DNA of 64,000 nt from Aliivibrio sp. EL58 (GCF_900312675.1 NZ_OMPC01000001.1:432592-496591), one strand, 5' to 3'. Counted from the stretch's first letter, positions 44,120-55,086 are shown. The notes: generated by a model from the sequence alone, not told the origin. Made by a program: numbers and translations.

Positions 44120-45670
44120 ATGACTAATGTCATTACACCGGCAGAAGAAAGCTTGAAGGATAAAGGCGACTCTAAACGAACTTTAGTCACCCTCGCGATT
44201 ATGCTTTCAGCCATCATGGTATTGCTTGATATGACAATTGCTAATGTTGCCCTTCCACACATGATGGGCGCATTAGGAGTCACTTCAGAGCAAGTAACCT
44301 GGGTGCTAACTTCCTACTCAATGGCTGAGGCTATCTTCATTCCTTTGGCCAGCTTTCTCGCGTTAAAAGTCGGGGTTCGAAAACTACTATTAATTTCGGT
44401 GTCTGGTTTTATTATCACCTCTGCGTTATGTGGTCAGGCTGATTCATTGGCTGAAATGGTGACGTTTAGGATCATGCAAGGGGCATTTGGTGCCTCTGTT
44501 ATTCCATTATCACAGTCGATTATGATCCAAATTTATCCTCCAGAACAACGTGGTAAAGCGATGGCATTGTTTAGTGTTGGGATATTACTCGGCCCCATTC
44601 TTGGCCCAACATTGGGTGGTATAATTACTCAGAATATGGATTGGCGTTGGATATTTTATGTCAATCTCCCTGTTGGTCTTATCTGTTTATCTCTGATTTT
44701 CTTTTATGTGAAGATTGAAAATAAAGGACCAACAAAGATCGACTGGCCGATTGTGATTGGTATGGCACTAGGGATTGGTTTATTGCAAATGGTGCTCGAT
44801 CAGGGGAATGAAAAAGGCTGGTTTAGCTCTAATTTGATTTTATTCTCTTCAATCATTAGTGCTATTTCTATTGCTTATTTTGTTCGCCGTTCGTTTAAAA
44901 TCAAAGGGGATATTGCTCCCGTATGGTTATTAAAAGACCGTAACTTAGCCGTATCATGCTTAGTTATGGGCGCTTTTGCTATGGGAATGTTTGGTATTAC
45001 CCAGCTGCAACCAATGATGTTAGAGCAATTATTAAACTACCCTGTTGATACTACGGGTCTTGCTATGGCGCCACGAGGGTTAACCTCTGCCATTGTGTTA
45101 GTGATGCTCGCCGGTTACATGGATAAACTGAATGCGAAAGTATTGATTGTCATTGGCTTACTGCTCAATGCTTACGGTACTTATTTAATGATAAAATACT
45201 CATTAAATATCGATATGTTTTGGATTCTATTCCCAAGTATTATTCAAGGCGCAGGTATGGGTTTGGTGTTCTCGCCATTAAGTCAATTGGCGTACTCTAC
45301 GCTATCAAAACAAGATGCGGTGAGTGGCGCGGTGGTGTTTAACCTGTTCCGTACCATTGGGGGGTCATTTGGTATTTCAATAGTGAATACTTACTTCAGT
45401 CGTATGGAACAACAGGAATGGAACGCTTTAGGTGGGGATCTAACGCTCAGTAATCCGGCATTACAGCAAGCGGCTCACTCTCAAGGGCTTCAAATAACGG
45501 ATCCTTCGTTCTTAGCGCACATCCAAGCATTGTTGCACCAGCAATCGACAATGATGGCGTTTGTTTCTACCTTTGGTTTTATCTTGGTCTCTTATTTACT
45601 GCTTATTCCTTTTATAGCATTGTTTAAGAAAAAGATGGTAAACCAAGAGCAAGAGATAAAAGAAGCCTGA
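44120..45670 (+). CDS. DHA2 family MFS multidrug efflux pump (EmrB type)
   Basis: A 516-residue proton antiporter with 14 predicted helices. LLDMTIANVALPHMMGALG is the DHA2 motif of helix 1, VTWVLTSYSMAEAIFIPLASFLALKVGVRKL covers helix 2 and the GxxxDRxGRR-like loop, and FSVGILLGPILGPTLGG is the antiporter motif C in helix 5. It pairs with the preceding EmrA-like protein to export hydrophobic drugs or toxic metabolites. The pair ends at a bidirectional terminator. Confidence 0.9.
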   Translation: MTNVITPAEESLKDKGDSKRTLVTLAIMLSAIMVLLDMTIANVALPHMMGALGVTSEQVTWVLTSYSMAEAIFIPLASFLALKVGVRKLLLISVSGFIITSALCGQADSLAEMVTFRIMQGAFGASVIPLSQSIMIQIYPPEQRGKAMALFSVGILLGPILGPTLGGIITQNMDWRWIFYVNLPVGLICLSLIFFYVKIENKGPTKIDWPIVIGMALGIGLLQMVLDQGNEKGWFSSNLILFSSIISAISIAYFVRRSFKIKGDIAPVWLLKDRNLAVSCLVMGAFAMGMFGITQLQPMMLEQLLNYPVDTTGLAMAPRGLTSAIVLVMLAGYMDKLNAKVLIVIGLLLNAYGTYLMIKYSLNIDMFWILFPSIIQGAGMGLVFSPLSQLAYSTLSKQDAVSGAVVFNLFRTIGGSFGISIVNTYFSRMEQQEWNALGGDLTLSNPALQQAAHSQGLQITDPSFLAHIQALLHQQSTMMAFVSTFGFILVSYLLLIPFIALFKKKMVNQEQEIKEA

Positions 45671-45683
45671 TAATTCAATAAAA

Positions 45684-45719
45684 AATGCCATAAGTTGGTG
45701 AGTATCAACTTATGGCATT
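45684..45719. terminator. bidirectional intrinsic terminator
   Basis: A perfect 14-bp stem (AATGCCATAAGTTG / CAACTTATGGCATT) with an eight-base loop, flanked by an A run on one side, lies between the EmrB-type gene and the convergent Cof-type phosphatase gene. Confidence 0.88.
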
Positions 45720-45751
45720 CTATTCAATCCGTACTATTCAAATTCTGATTT

Positions 45752-46549
45752 TTATAGCACTTTCTCTTTAATCACCGTAAACACGCCAGCCTCTTTGTTA
45801 CTTGGTGCCATAAAACGGGCCGTCTCTTTTACTTGTTGATGCGCATTTTCCATCGCATAAGAATAGTAGCTCTCTTGCAGCATTTCTAAATCATTTAAGT
45901 AATCACCAAAGCTCATTGTCTCTTCAAAACTAAAGCCAAGTGTGTTTTGTAGATGTTTAATAGCGGCACCTTTTGAGGCTTCTGCATTCATTATATCTAA
46001 CCAAATTTTAGCACTCACCACCACTTGGTGAGTCTCTCCAAATTTAGCGTTAATGGTTGGATAGACATGTTCTTCTGTACCATCAAAATGACAAATCGCC
46101 ACTTTGATAAACTCATCATCAACCGCAAGAAGATCGTCTACATATTGGCAACGTTGATAATATTTTGAAAACTCAGCCAACGCTTTTGGATCTTGGGTTT
46201 CAATATAGGCTGAGTTTTTTCCGCAAAGTACAATCTGCGTACCTTCGATTGAACGCGCTGTTTGAATGATGTTAATGATCGACGGCATGTCCATCGAGCA
46301 ACTGTATAGCTCTTTACCTTGATGCATCACTAGCGTGCCATTCTCTGCAATGAACATCATGCGATCTTTCACTGGCTCAAAGGTTTCTAATAAGCTGTAG
46401 TATTGACGTCCAGACGCTGCGGCAAACATAATGCCTTTGTTTTCTAGTTGTTTATACAAATCGAAGAAACTTGGGTCTAATTGGCTCTGTTCATTAAGTA
46501 GCGTGCCATCCATATCGGCAGCAATAAATTTTACGTTGTGTTTTTGCAT
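45752..46549 (-). CDS. Cof-type HAD-IIB family hydrolase
   Basis: A 265-residue sugar-phosphatase-type HAD protein. Motif I is FIAADMDGTLLN (nucleophile Asp12, acid Asp14), motif II is the ASGRQYYSL serine region, the motif III lysine is in the GAAIKHL region, and motif IV is FGDYLNDLEML (Asp near 217). The large C2B cap lies between. Such enzymes dephosphorylate sugar phosphates, flavin precursors or pyridoxal phosphate with broad range. It is a single gene. Confidence 0.9.
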   Translation of the reverse strand: MQKHNVKFIAADMDGTLLNEQSQLDPSFFDLYKQLENKGIMFAAASGRQYYSLLETFEPVKDRMMFIAENGTLVMHQGKELYSCSMDMPSIINIIQTARSIEGTQIVLCGKNSAYIETQDPKALAEFSKYYQRCQYVDDLLAVDDEFIKVAICHFDGTEEHVYPTINAKFGETHQVVVSAKIWLDIMNAEASKGAAIKHLQNTLGFSFEETMSFGDYLNDLEMLQESYYSYAMENAHQQVKETARFMAPSNKEAGVFTVIKEKVL

Positions 46550-46685
46550 TGATTAATACTCAGAATAAATTGGAAAATTGAATGCGCTGAGGCGTGATAA
46601 TGACAAAAGAGTATATACCTTCAGATTATTTGAACCGAACCACTCTAGTGCAAAATGAGAGGTTAATATCACTCTTTTTGTAAAT

Positions 46686-46712
46686 AAAAAAGGAGCCTCG
46701 AAGGCCCCTTTT
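46686..46712 (-). terminator. intrinsic terminator of the RND efflux operon
   Basis: On the minus strand the stem AAAAGGGGCC / GGCTCCTTTT with a five-base loop is followed by a T run. It is about 40 bases past the RND pump stop codon. Confidence 0.8.
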
Positions 46713-46753
46713 GATTTAATCGCATAATGCGTTAATTTCAATGTATCGTAAAA

Positions 46754-49700
46754 TTACTCATCATCAATATGAACAAGCTTGGTACTGCCACCATGCAGTT
46801 TCTCACGACGGCGTTGTACCATGGCATAGAAACCAGGGATAAGTAGCGTACCGACCAATAATACACACAGTAAGCCGCCAATCAGTGACACACCCAGAGA
46901 GTTTTGGCTGATGTAACCCGCACCTGATGCAAACACCAATGGTAGAATACCTAAGATGAATGACCACGATGTCATGTTAACCGCGCGGAATCGTAGACGA
47001 CCGCCATTTACTGATGCGTTATCCAAATCCGTCTCTTTCTCTTCACGCTCGTTTTTCGCAAACTCTACAATCAAGATGGCATTTTTTGCGGCCAGCGCGA
47101 TTAAGAGAACCAAACCAATTTGAGCGTATAGATTCAATGGCATTCCGGCTAAATTCAAGGCCACAAAGGATCCTAATGTCGCCACAGGAACCACTAAAAT
47201 GATCGCAAGTGGAATACTCCAACTCTCGTATTGTGCCACCATAAATAGATAGATAAAGATCAGGGCTAAAGCAAATGCATAAATCGCTTGGTTACCCGCT
47301 TTCACTTCTTGGTAAGCCATGCCTGTCCACTCGTATTGGTAGCCATGAGGGAGCACTTCAGCGGCAACACGCTCCATTGCAGCAATCGCATCACCACTTG
47401 AATAGCCTTCAGCAGGTTGGCCTTGAATAACGGCTGAACGATACATGTTGTAACGCCACGCTACATCAGGTTCAAATACCGTGTCATAAGTCACTAATGT
47501 ACTTAATGGCACCATTTGACCCGAGCTCGCACGCACGTGGAATTTATCTAAATCATCCATGCTGCTACGGTACTCACTGTCCGCTTGCATTGTTACGCGG
47601 AAGTTCTTACCAAACATGGTGAAGTCATTGACGTACATCGACCCCAAATTACCTTGCAGCGTTTGGAAAATAGAACCAAGTGATACACCAAGTTGTTTGG
47701 CTTTTTCACGATCAATATCTACATAGTAGTGCGGAACATTGGCACGGAAGGTACTGAATGTGTATTGGATTTCAGGCTGCTTATTTACTGTCTGGATCAC
47801 CTCATTCATTACATTAGCAAGATCAGTACGATTACGACCTAACGTATCTTCCAGCACAAATTCAAAACCAGAGGCTGCGCCCATACCCGGAACGGCAGGT
47901 GCACCCATCGCAAAGATCACTGCTTCTGGTAGTTCCATTGCAGCACGACCATTAATGCGATTGGTAATTGCGAATGAAGAGTTATCCCCTTCCATCTCAT
48001 TACGAACATCCCAAGGCTTTAATTTAATGAATAAAGAAGCACCATTAGATGCCGCTGCACCCGTTAAGAACGCATAACCATTGGCGATGGTAACGCCATC
48101 TACACCCTGCTCTTGCTCTACAATCTCTAGTAATTTTGCAGACACTTCTTCAGTACGAGAAAGTGATGCTGAATCTGGCAACTGCACGTTAACCAGTAAG
48201 ATCCCTTTATCTTCTTGAGGAACAAATGCCGTTGATGTGTTTTTCGCAAGGTACGTTACCGAGCCAAGCGCTACAGCAAAGAACATCATCAATATCATTG
48301 TTTTTCGAACAAAAAAGCCAGCAATATCACCATATTTATTGGTCACTTTATCTAAGCCACGGTTGAAGGCTTTAAACCAACGAGCGGTATTATCACCACC
48401 TTGTTTAAGCACCAAAGAACACAATGCAGGAGACAGTGTTAAGGCATTAATCGATGAGATAATTACCGCAATACAGATGGTTAATGCGAACTGGCGATAC
48501 ATGATACCCGTAATACCCGGAAGCATTGCTACCGGAATAAACACCGCAAGCAGAACCAAGGTAGAGGTAATGATTGGGCCGGTTACTTCTTTCATCGCAA
48601 TTAACGTCGCTTTTCTTGGGCTTAACGAGGGATCACGCTTCATGATGGTATCGACGTTTTCGATAACCAAAATGGCGTCATCCACCACGATACCAATGGC
48701 CAAGATAAGACCAAACAAGGTCACGGTATTAATGGTAAATCCGGTCATAAGCATGACTGCAAACGTACCAATTAACGAAACAGGAATGGCAACGACTGGA
48801 ATTAGAGTGGCACGCGCACTTCCTAAAAACAGATACGTTACCGCGATTACCAATAAAATCGCTTCAATTAAGGTTTTAATAACCCCTTTAATTGATTCTG
48901 CAACAAACAAGGTCGTGTCGTAACTGGTCTCATACGCTAAGCCTTCAGGAAAAGTAACGCTGAGTTTATCCAGCATCTCCATTACGGCTTTTCCACTCTC
49001 TAATGCGTTAGCATCGGATTGCAAAGATAAGGTTACGATAGAGGCATCTTTTCCTCTAAATTGACCATTACCATCGTAGAATTTTTTACCTAACTCAACA
49101 CGAGCAATGTCTTTTAGATAAACTGATGAACCATCGTTATTTGCACGAAGTACGACGTTTTCAAACTCTTCAACTGATTCTAAACGCCCTTTTGTTACCA
49201 AGTTAAACTGCACATCTTGCGCACTGGCATAAGGCGCTGCACCAATTTTACCTGCAGCAACCTGTACGTTTTGCTCCGCTAGTGAGGCATGTACATCAGA
49301 GGTTGTTAACCCTAAGTTAGTCATTTTATCTGGGTCGAGCCAAACACGCATTGCGTATTCACCACCACCAAGAACACCCACTTCACTGATCCCGGTAACA
49401 CGCGCTAACTGATCTTTGATATTCAAATTAACGTAGTTAACCAAGAACTGATCGTCATACTTACCCTCTGGCGAGTAGAAGTTCAGTACCATCAATAAGT
49501 CAGGTGAGCGCTTTTTAACGGTGACACCGACCATGCGTACTTCTTGTGGCAATTTAGATTCAATCTGCGCCACACGGTTCTGAACGTTAACCTGAGCCAT
49601 GTCGGGATCGGTACCCACATCAAAGGTAACGTTAAGGGAGTACGACCCATCATTGGCACTTTTTGAGGACATATAAATCATGTTCTCAACCCCATTGACC

Positions 49701-49906
49701 GAGGTTTCTATTGGATCGGCAATGGCCTGTTCTACTACCTCTGCACTTGCCCCTGTGTAGTACGCATTCACGCTTACCGAAGGTGGGCTGATTTTTGGAT
49801 ATTCCGCCACAGGAAGAATGGCTAGCGCAATCGCTCCGGCAAGAGTGAGAATAATAGAAATAACCAGAGCAAATTTAGGACGCTGTATAAAAAAACGACT
49901 TAACAT
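46754..49906 (-). CDS. RND family multidrug efflux pump, HAE1 inner-membrane subunit
   Basis: A 1050-residue AcrB/VexB-type transporter with 12 helices and two large periplasmic loops. The proton-relay aspartates are in [14 protein letters not shown] (helix 4), and the matching lysine is in [16 protein letters not shown] (helix 10). The N-terminus [25 protein letters not shown] is classical. It exports drugs, bile acids or dyes from the periplasm with the adaptor and a TolC-like channel. GGAGTCTTAAT precedes the ATG inside the adaptor gene's end. No outer-membrane partner gene is nearby. Confidence 0.94.
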   Translation of the reverse strand: MLSRFFIQRPKFALVISIILTLAGAIALAILPVAEYPKISPPSVSVNAYYTGASAEVVEQAIADPIETSVNGVENMIYMSSKSANDGSYSLNVTFDVGTDPDMAQVNVQNRVAQIESKLPQEVRMVGVTVKKRSPDLLMVLNFYSPEGKYDDQFLVNYVNLNIKDQLARVTGISEVGVLGGGEYAMRVWLDPDKMTNLGLTTSDVHASLAEQNVQVAAGKIGAAPYASAQDVQFNLVTKGRLESVEEFENVVLRANNDGSSVYLKDIARVELGKKFYDGNGQFRGKDASIVTLSLQSDANALESGKAVMEMLDKLSVTFPEGLAYETSYDTTLFVAESIKGVIKTLIEAILLVIAVTYLFLGSARATLIPVVAIPVSLIGTFAVMLMTGFTINTVTLFGLILAIGIVVDDAILVIENVDTIMKRDPSLSPRKATLIAMKEVTGPIITSTLVLLAVFIPVAMLPGITGIMYRQFALTICIAVIISSINALTLSPALCSLVLKQGGDNTARWFKAFNRGLDKVTNKYGDIAGFFVRKTMILMMFFAVALGSVTYLAKNTSTAFVPQEDKGILLVNVQLPDSASLSRTEEVSAKLLEIVEQEQGVDGVTIANGYAFLTGAAASNGASLFIKLKPWDVRNEMEGDNSSFAITNRINGRAAMELPEAVIFAMGAPAVPGMGAASGFEFVLEDTLGRNRTDLANVMNEVIQTVNKQPEIQYTFSTFRANVPHYYVDIDREKAKQLGVSLGSIFQTLQGNLGSMYVNDFTMFGKNFRVTMQADSEYRSSMDDLDKFHVRASSGQMVPLSTLVTYDTVFEPDVAWRYNMYRSAVIQGQPAEGYSSGDAIAAMERVAAEVLPHGYQYEWTGMAYQEVKAGNQAIYAFALALIFIYLFMVAQYESWSIPLAIILVVPVATLGSFVALNLAGMPLNLYAQIGLVLLIALAAKNAILIVEFAKNEREEKETDLDNASVNGGRLRFRAVNMTSWSFILGILPLVFASGAGYISQNSLGVSLIGGLLCVLLVGTLLIPGFYAMVQRRREKLHGGSTKLVHIDDE

Positions 49907-49907
49907 A

Positions 49908-51026
49908 TTAAGACTCCGTATTTTCTAAACGAACCTGAACACCATTTCGAACACGCTGCAATCCTTTAACCAGTACTTGCTCATTTGCTTCTAAACCAGA
50001 GCTAATGATCACCCCTTCTGGTAACTGCTTACCCAAGGTCACATTGCGTCTTTCTGCGATATTTCCTTCCGTTAATATCATCACAAAGCTGCCTTCTAAG
50101 TCACTTTGCACCGCACGTCGAGGGGTAACAATTACATTGGTTGGTTTCTTTTCACGTAGGTTGACGTTGATATGTTGACCGGGCAGTAATGTGAAATCAG
50201 GGTTTTGAACCAAAGCACGAAGGGTTAATGTGCCTGTTGTTTGGTCGATACGGTTACCAATATAATCAATCTTACCTAAGTGGTTATATTCTTTATCATT
50301 TTCAAGATTCAGTACCACTTCAACTTGATTTGATGCACCAGTACCATCGCCTTTCACTTGATCGATCCCCATCAATAAACGTTCACGCTCACTAATAGTA
50401 AAACGAGTATGAATTGGGTTTAAGCTCACTAGAGTTGTTAATGCACCAGAAGCAGGAGAAACAAGATCACCAAGACTGACTTTGCTGTCACTGATACGCC
50501 CAGAGAATGGCGCAATAATGCGAGTATAAGACAGGTTCACTTCAGCAATTCGTAGCTGGGCTTGAGCCGATTCAACTTGTGCTTCAGTACTTAATAACTG
50601 TGCAGTTAAACCATCAAATTCAGCTTTACTAATATTGCCTTTTGGAAGCAGGTTCTGACCACGTTCAAAATCTAACTGTGCTTTTTTGAGTGCCGCATTA
50701 GCTTGGGTTATACCCGCTTTGGCATTGGCTACTTGAGCTTCAAAGGTAGAGGGATCTATTTGGAAAAGTACATCGCCCTTTTCAACCATTTGGCCTTCTT
50801 TGAACGAGCGAGACTGAATATAACCAGAAACTTGGGCAACAATAGACACATCTTCCATTGCTTCAATACGACCAATATAAGTTTTACCTTGTTGATATTG
50901 AATTGATTCAACGGTATGAGCTGCTACAAGAGGCGCTGGAGGAGCCGTTTTAGTCGTCGCTTCATCACTGCAGCCTACAAGTAAAGCTGCGCTAATTAAA
51001 GAAGCAAGAAGAGTTTTAGATTTCAT
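49908..51026 (-). CDS. RND efflux periplasmic adaptor, lipoprotein
   Basis: A 372-residue membrane fusion protein with lipobox LLVGC (acylated Cys19). The lipoyl halves ([29 protein letters not shown] and [19 protein letters not shown]) enclose the coiled-coil hairpin, followed by a beta barrel with PGQHINVNL. It couples the downstream RND pump to an outer-membrane channel; the pump gene starts one base after its stop. No clear Shine-Dalgarno precedes the ATG; instead the inner arm of a 15-bp inverted repeat ends six bases upstream. Confidence 0.92.
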   Translation of the reverse strand: MKSKTLLASLISAALLVGCSDEATTKTAPPAPLVAAHTVESIQYQQGKTYIGRIEAMEDVSIVAQVSGYIQSRSFKEGQMVEKGDVLFQIDPSTFEAQVANAKAGITQANAALKKAQLDFERGQNLLPKGNISKAEFDGLTAQLLSTEAQVESAQAQLRIAEVNLSYTRIIAPFSGRISDSKVSLGDLVSPASGALTTLVSLNPIHTRFTISERERLLMGIDQVKGDGTGASNQVEVVLNLENDKEYNHLGKIDYIGNRIDQTTGTLTLRALVQNPDFTLLPGQHINVNLREKKPTNVIVTPRRAVQSDLEGSFVMILTEGNIAERRNVTLGKQLPEGVIISSGLEANEQVLVKGLQRVRNGVQVRLENTES

Positions 51027-51031
51027 AAAAT

Positions 51032-51077
51032 AACCATTTAACTGTCGGATTCTGCATATTCTGACAGTTAAATGGTT
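51032..51077 (-). promoter_or_regulatory. 15-bp inverted repeat at the start of the RND operon
   Basis: AACCATTTAACTGTC (51032-51046) and GACAGTTAAATGGTT (51063-51077) are exact inverted copies with a 16-base spacer, placed 6-51 bases upstream of the adaptor ATG. It could be an operator for a TetR- or MarR-like repressor, or an RNA hairpin that hides the translation start. Confidence 0.6.
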
Positions 51078-51203
51078 GAAATTATTAATGTTAAATTGCA
51101 GAGATTGTTACTGAATGTGTCTGCAATTTACGTTTAGTCAAATTTAGAAACGATTTACAACTAACCCATTGATAGATAATGAATTAAATCGAAATCTAAA
51201 AGC

Positions 51204-52166
51204 TTACAAATTTACATTCGCTTGGAATGTCCAAGCAACAAAACGGCTTATTTTCTGGCCTTGAGCCATATCAACCGTCTTAATAGTTTTAACACCTAAT
51301 CGTGCAAGCTCTTGATGTAAAGCTTCTACGTTTTCTTTCTTAGAAATCAATGTTGTAAACCATTGAACTTGCAGTGCAAATTCACAACTTTCTTTCGCCA
51401 TTTGAGTAATGAAGCCAAGCTCACCACCTTCACACCAAAGTTCTGCTTTTTGGCCACCGAAGTTCAGTTTTTTCACGCCTTTTAATTCATTGTAAGCGTG
51501 ACCTTTCTTCGATTTATTTGTCGCTAAGTTCTGTTGCTTACGCTCTGAACCTGCTGTTGCTTCTGCTTCTGATGCATGGAACGGAGGGTTACACATAGTG
51601 AACGCAAATTCATCTTGTGGCTTGATAACACCTCTAAAGATATTCTCTTCATTTTTTTGCTGGCGACACTCAATACCCTTCTTCAGGCTTGGGTTGTTGT
51701 TCGCAATGAACGACGCCATTTTTAGTGCTTGAACATCAATATCAGAACCAACAAAGTTCCATTTGTATTCACGGTGACCAATGATAGGGTACACGCAGTT
51801 AGCGCCAACACCGATATCTAAACCACGAACGTTTTTACCTGTTGGGATCTCACCGTCATTAGTGATTGCAAGTAAATCAGCAATGTTATGAATGTAATCC
51901 GCACGGCCAGGAATTGGTGGGCATAAGTAACCTTCTGGGATATCCCAAAATGGTACATCATAGAAATGCGCTAACAGTGCTTTGTTCAATGCTTTAACAG
52001 CAAGAGGATCTGAAAAGTTGATTGATTCATTACCATATTGATTCGTTTCAACAAATGCTTTCAGTTCAGGAGATGTTGCAATCAACGCAGGAAAATCATA
52101 ATTAGCATTATGTTTATTACGAGGATGCATCGGTGTTTTTGTAGGAGCAGATTTAGAATGAGTCAT
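51204..52166 (-). CDS. rlmF: 23S rRNA (adenine-1618-N6)-methyltransferase
   Basis: A 320-residue SAM-dependent methyltransferase that modifies A1618 of 23S rRNA. The sequence parallels E. coli RlmF (YbiN) closely: [56 protein letters not shown], the SAM-binding [14 protein letters not shown] and the catalytic NPPF in [10 protein letters not shown]. The N-terminus before MHPRNKH is a short lysine/threonine-rich extension with uncertain start. It is separated from yibL by a terminator. Confidence 0.95.
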   Translation of the reverse strand: MTHSKSAPTKTPMHPRNKHNANYDFPALIATSPELKAFVETNQYGNESINFSDPLAVKALNKALLAHFYDVPFWDIPEGYLCPPIPGRADYIHNIADLLAITNDGEIPTGKNVRGLDIGVGANCVYPIIGHREYKWNFVGSDIDVQALKMASFIANNNPSLKKGIECRQQKNEENIFRGVIKPQDEFAFTMCNPPFHASEAEATAGSERKQQNLATNKSKKGHAYNELKGVKKLNFGGQKAELWCEGGELGFITQMAKESCEFALQVQWFTTLISKKENVEALHQELARLGVKTIKTVDMAQGQKISRFVAWTFQANVNL

Positions 52167-52226
52167 GTAAGTTTACTGATAATGAATAATAGCGGACATC
52201 ATAGCTGATGTATGAATGAATTACTT

Positions 52227-52265
52227 AAAAAAATAGCCATGCTCTTATCGATATCATGGCTATTT
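52227..52265 (-). terminator. intrinsic terminator of yibL
   Basis: An 11-bp stem (AAATAGCCATG / CATGGCTATTT) with a 13-base loop is followed on the minus strand by a run of seven T. It lies between yibL and rlmF on the same strand. Confidence 0.85.
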
Positions 52266-52310
52266 ATATTTCAACACATACTTGTGTTTTTAGTCTGAAA
52301 TGAAAAGTTA

Positions 52311-52667
52311 TTAGAACGCTTGTGGTGCGAACCCTGTCATTTCTTTAAGTCCTAGCTCTTTACCAAGCGCAGTCATTGGGTGTACAACAACTAAACCGCG
52401 AACTGATTTTTTCAGTTTACCCATATCAGCTTGTTCTGCTTTAGTAATTGCACGTTTGAACTCAAGGTTGCGAACTTCTGTTCCCTTATTACCTGTTTCA
52501 AACTGCTTTTTACCATTTAATTTTGCTACTTTCTTTTCTAGCGTTTGGATTTCATGCAAAAACTGTTTAACGATTGGCTGATCGTCACGCTTTCGTGCAG
52601 CATCTAAACGGTGCTTACAACGATCTAAACGGTTATGAATTTTTTGCAGTTCTTCTTTTACACTCAT
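52311..52667 (-). CDS. yibL: YibL family ribosome-associated protein
   Basis: A 118-residue protein. An N-terminal coiled coil (about 4-55, KEELQKIHNRLDRCKHRLDAARK) precedes a C-terminal block FKRAITKAEQADMGKLKKSVRGLVVVHPMTALGKELGLKEMTGFAPQAF, which matches E. coli YibL almost residue for residue. YibL was found associated with ribosomes and its function is not settled. The start is the ATG at 52667 (MSVKEEL) behind AAAGGTAATTTC; the longer frame reaching 52886 is noncoding and overlaps arfB. It is divergent from arfB. Confidence 0.92.
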   Translation of the reverse strand: MSVKEELQKIHNRLDRCKHRLDAARKRDDQPIVKQFLHEIQTLEKKVAKLNGKKQFETGNKGTEVRNLEFKRAITKAEQADMGKLKKSVRGLVVVHPMTALGKELGLKEMTGFAPQAF

Positions 52668-52753
52668 GAAATTACCTTTGTATTGAAAATGGTGCGTATC
52701 GACGCTACCTGATAGTATAACCTCTATTAGAACAACGATCATAGGTTTATTAC

Positions 52754-53167
52754 ATGTTAACCATTTCAAACCAAGTCGAATTAGCCGATTGGGAAATAGA
52801 GCTGACTGCAATTCGGGCACAAGGTGCGGGTGGACAGAATGTGAATAAGGTCTCAAGTGCCATTCACTTACGCTTTGATATTGCACGATCGACGTTACCT
52901 GCCTTCTATAAAGAACGACTATTAAAAATGAAAGATAGTCGTATCACTAAGGAAGGGGTAATAGTACTTAAAGCGCAACAGTTTAGAACTCAAGAAAAAA
53001 ATCGAGATGATGCACTGGAACGTTTAAAAGAATTAATTCAATCGGCCGCTGAGACGCAAAAAGCACGTCGAGAGACAAAACCAACACGCAACTCTCAGCG
53101 CAAACGAGTAGATAACAAAACCCAACGCGGCCAAACTAAAAGTATGAGAAAAAAGGTAGATTACTAA
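52754..53167 (+). CDS. arfB: alternative ribosome-rescue factor B (peptidyl-tRNA hydrolase, YaeJ)
   Basis: A 137-residue rescue factor that hydrolyses peptidyl-tRNA on ribosomes stalled without a stop codon. The GGQ catalytic motif is at residues 26-28 (GAGGQNVNKVSSAI), and the C-terminal basic tail (about 105-137, TRNSQRKRVDNKTQRGQTKSMRKK) is the part that enters the empty mRNA channel. Length and order match ArfB. Its stop codon overlaps the ATG of the RecQ-family helicase gene by one base (TAATG). It lies 86 bases from yibL on the opposite strand. Confidence 0.94.
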   Translation: MLTISNQVELADWEIELTAIRAQGAGGQNVNKVSSAIHLRFDIARSTLPAFYKERLLKMKDSRITKEGVIVLKAQQFRTQEKNRDDALERLKELIQSAAETQKARRETKPTRNSQRKRVDNKTQRGQTKSMRKKVDY

Positions 53168-55086
53168 TGACGTATCAGCAGACATTAAAAGAGGTTTTTG
53201 GCTTTGATTCTCTTAGAGGCGGCCAACAACAAGTTATCGAGAAAGTGCTTGATGGTCACTCGTCTGCTGCTATTTTTCCGACGGGTTCAGGAAAATCTTT
53301 GTGCTATCAATTACCCGCACTATTATTGCCTAACCTCACGCTTGTTATCTCCCCTTTACTCGCTTTGATGAAAGATCAGATTACTTTTCTTAAAAGTAAA
53401 GGCATTTCAGCGGCGTCTATTGACTCGACTCAAACTCGTGAAGAGACCCAAGCCATCTTACAAGGGGTTAGAAACGGGGAGATTAAGATTTTAATGATCT
53501 CAGTGGAACGCTTGAAGAATGAACGCTTTCGTCAATTCATTGCTCAAATTAATATCTCTTTATTAGTGGTAGATGAAGCTCACTGTATTTCTGAATGGGG
53601 TCATAACTTTAGACCAGATTATCTTAAACTACCTCAAGATAGAGAGGCGTTAAATATTCCTCATGTTTTACTTCTGACGGCAACAGCAACGCCTGCCGTT
53701 ATTGAAGACATGAGTAAAAAATTCAAAATTGAAAAAGACGATATTGTGATTACGGGTTTCTATCGTCCGAACTTAGATATTTCCATTATTCCTGTTGAAG
53801 AAGAACAAAAGCGCTCAGCTCTTTATGCGACACTTCAACAGAGACCAAATCAACCAAGTATTATTTATGTCACGCTACAACAAACCGCTGAAAACGTAGC
53901 TCAATGGCTGCAAAGTAATGGCATCCAAGCAAAAGCCTATCATGCAGGGTTAAAGCACGACATCAGAGAGACGATACAGCATCAATTCATGAATGGTGAG
54001 ATCAATTGCATTGTTGCGACGATTGCTTTTGGTATGGGTGTTGATAAATCAGATATTCGTCAAGTGATCCATTTTGATTTACCTAAATCGATTGAAAACT
54101 ACTCTCAAGAAATTGGGCGAGCAGGACGAGACGGTAATCCTTCTTTTTGTACTGTCCTAGCGAATACGTCTGGCTTAAACGTGTTAGAAAACTTTGTTTA
54201 TGGTGATACGCCTGATAGAGAAGCGATTCAATATGTACTGGATGATATTTATAAATCTTCTGATACATGGGAAACCCAATTACTTCGTTTATCTAAAGAC
54301 AGTAATGTTCGTCAGTTGCCTTTAAAAACATTACTGGTGTACTTAGAGCTCAAAAAGATCATTCAAGCAAAGTTCAGCTATTACGCGGACTATCGATTCA
54401 AAACCTTAATTCCAATTAATGACATTCTTGCTAAATTTCAAACAGAACGTCAGCATTTTGTATCGACTATTTTTCAGTGTTCGCCAAAAGCCAAAACATG
54501 GCACACAGTTGATTTTGATGCGCTTTGGATGGGATACCAAGGGGAGCGTAAACGCGTAATTGCAGCACTAGATTATTTCCATGAACAAGGTTGGATAGAA
54601 CTTGAAAGCAAATTAATGACTGAGGTTTATCAAGTACTCAATAAAGTAGAAAGTACTCATGTTCTTTCTCAAGAACAACACCAACTGTTTAAAAATAAAG
54701 AAGAAAGCGAAATTAAGCGAATTCATGCGATGCTTGATTTCTTTGAAACTAAAACTTGCTTAAGTCATTCTTTAGCGAATTATTTTGCCGACTTTAATGC
54801 ACCAGAACAATGTGGTCACTGCTCAGCTTGTCGCTCTGAAGGCGCTCATTTACCAAGAGATACTGCTCATTTTATTGCTGATGATGAACAAGTAAAACAT
54901 TGGTGCCAAGAGCTACAAAACAACAGTAAAGACCCATTAGCCAATGCCGTTTTTGCTCGATTTTTATGCGGTATTCCAACACCACTGACGACTAAAATAA
55001 AAGCAAATAAAATGTCAGGTTACGCAAAATTTGAGTCTCAACCATTTTTTGAAGTGCTTGAATTAATTGGAAAACTGAATGGTTAA
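53167..55086 (+). CDS. ATP-dependent DNA helicase, RecQ family
   Basis: A 639-residue DNA helicase. The motifs run in order: motif 0 FGFDSLRGGQQQVIEKVL (9-27), Walker A FPTGSGKSLCYQLPALL, motif Ia, DEAH in VVDEAHCISEWGHNFRPDY, the TATATP motif III, and the C-terminal helicase core with YHAGL, FGMGVDKSDIRQVIHFDLPKSIENYSQEIGRAGRDG. A zinc-cluster domain with CGHCSACRS follows (about 545-557). The C-terminal HRDC domain is not evident, unlike housekeeping RecQ. It starts on the last base of the arfB stop, so its translation is probably coupled to arfB. Confidence 0.92.
   Translation: MTYQQTLKEVFGFDSLRGGQQQVIEKVLDGHSSAAIFPTGSGKSLCYQLPALLLPNLTLVISPLLALMKDQITFLKSKGISAASIDSTQTREETQAILQGVRNGEIKILMISVERLKNERFRQFIAQINISLLVVDEAHCISEWGHNFRPDYLKLPQDREALNIPHVLLLTATATPAVIEDMSKKFKIEKDDIVITGFYRPNLDISIIPVEEEQKRSALYATLQQRPNQPSIIYVTLQQTAENVAQWLQSNGIQAKAYHAGLKHDIRETIQHQFMNGEINCIVATIAFGMGVDKSDIRQVIHFDLPKSIENYSQEIGRAGRDGNPSFCTVLANTSGLNVLENFVYGDTPDREAIQYVLDDIYKSSDTWETQLLRLSKDSNVRQLPLKTLLVYLELKKIIQAKFSYYADYRFKTLIPINDILAKFQTERQHFVSTIFQCSPKAKTWHTVDFDALWMGYQGERKRVIAALDYFHEQGWIELESKLMTEVYQVLNKVESTHVLSQEQHQLFKNKEESEIKRIHAMLDFFETKTCLSHSLANYFADFNAPEQCGHCSACRSEGAHLPRDTAHFIADDEQVKHWCQELQNNSKDPLANAVFARFLCGIPTPLTTKIKANKMSGYAKFESQPFFEVLELIGKLNG

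Noticed and set aside
48237..48923. A 228-codon plus-strand frame inside the RND pump gene
   Set aside because: It is antisense to a plainly conserved transporter, has no ribosome binding site and no recognisable domains; it is a shadow of the real gene.
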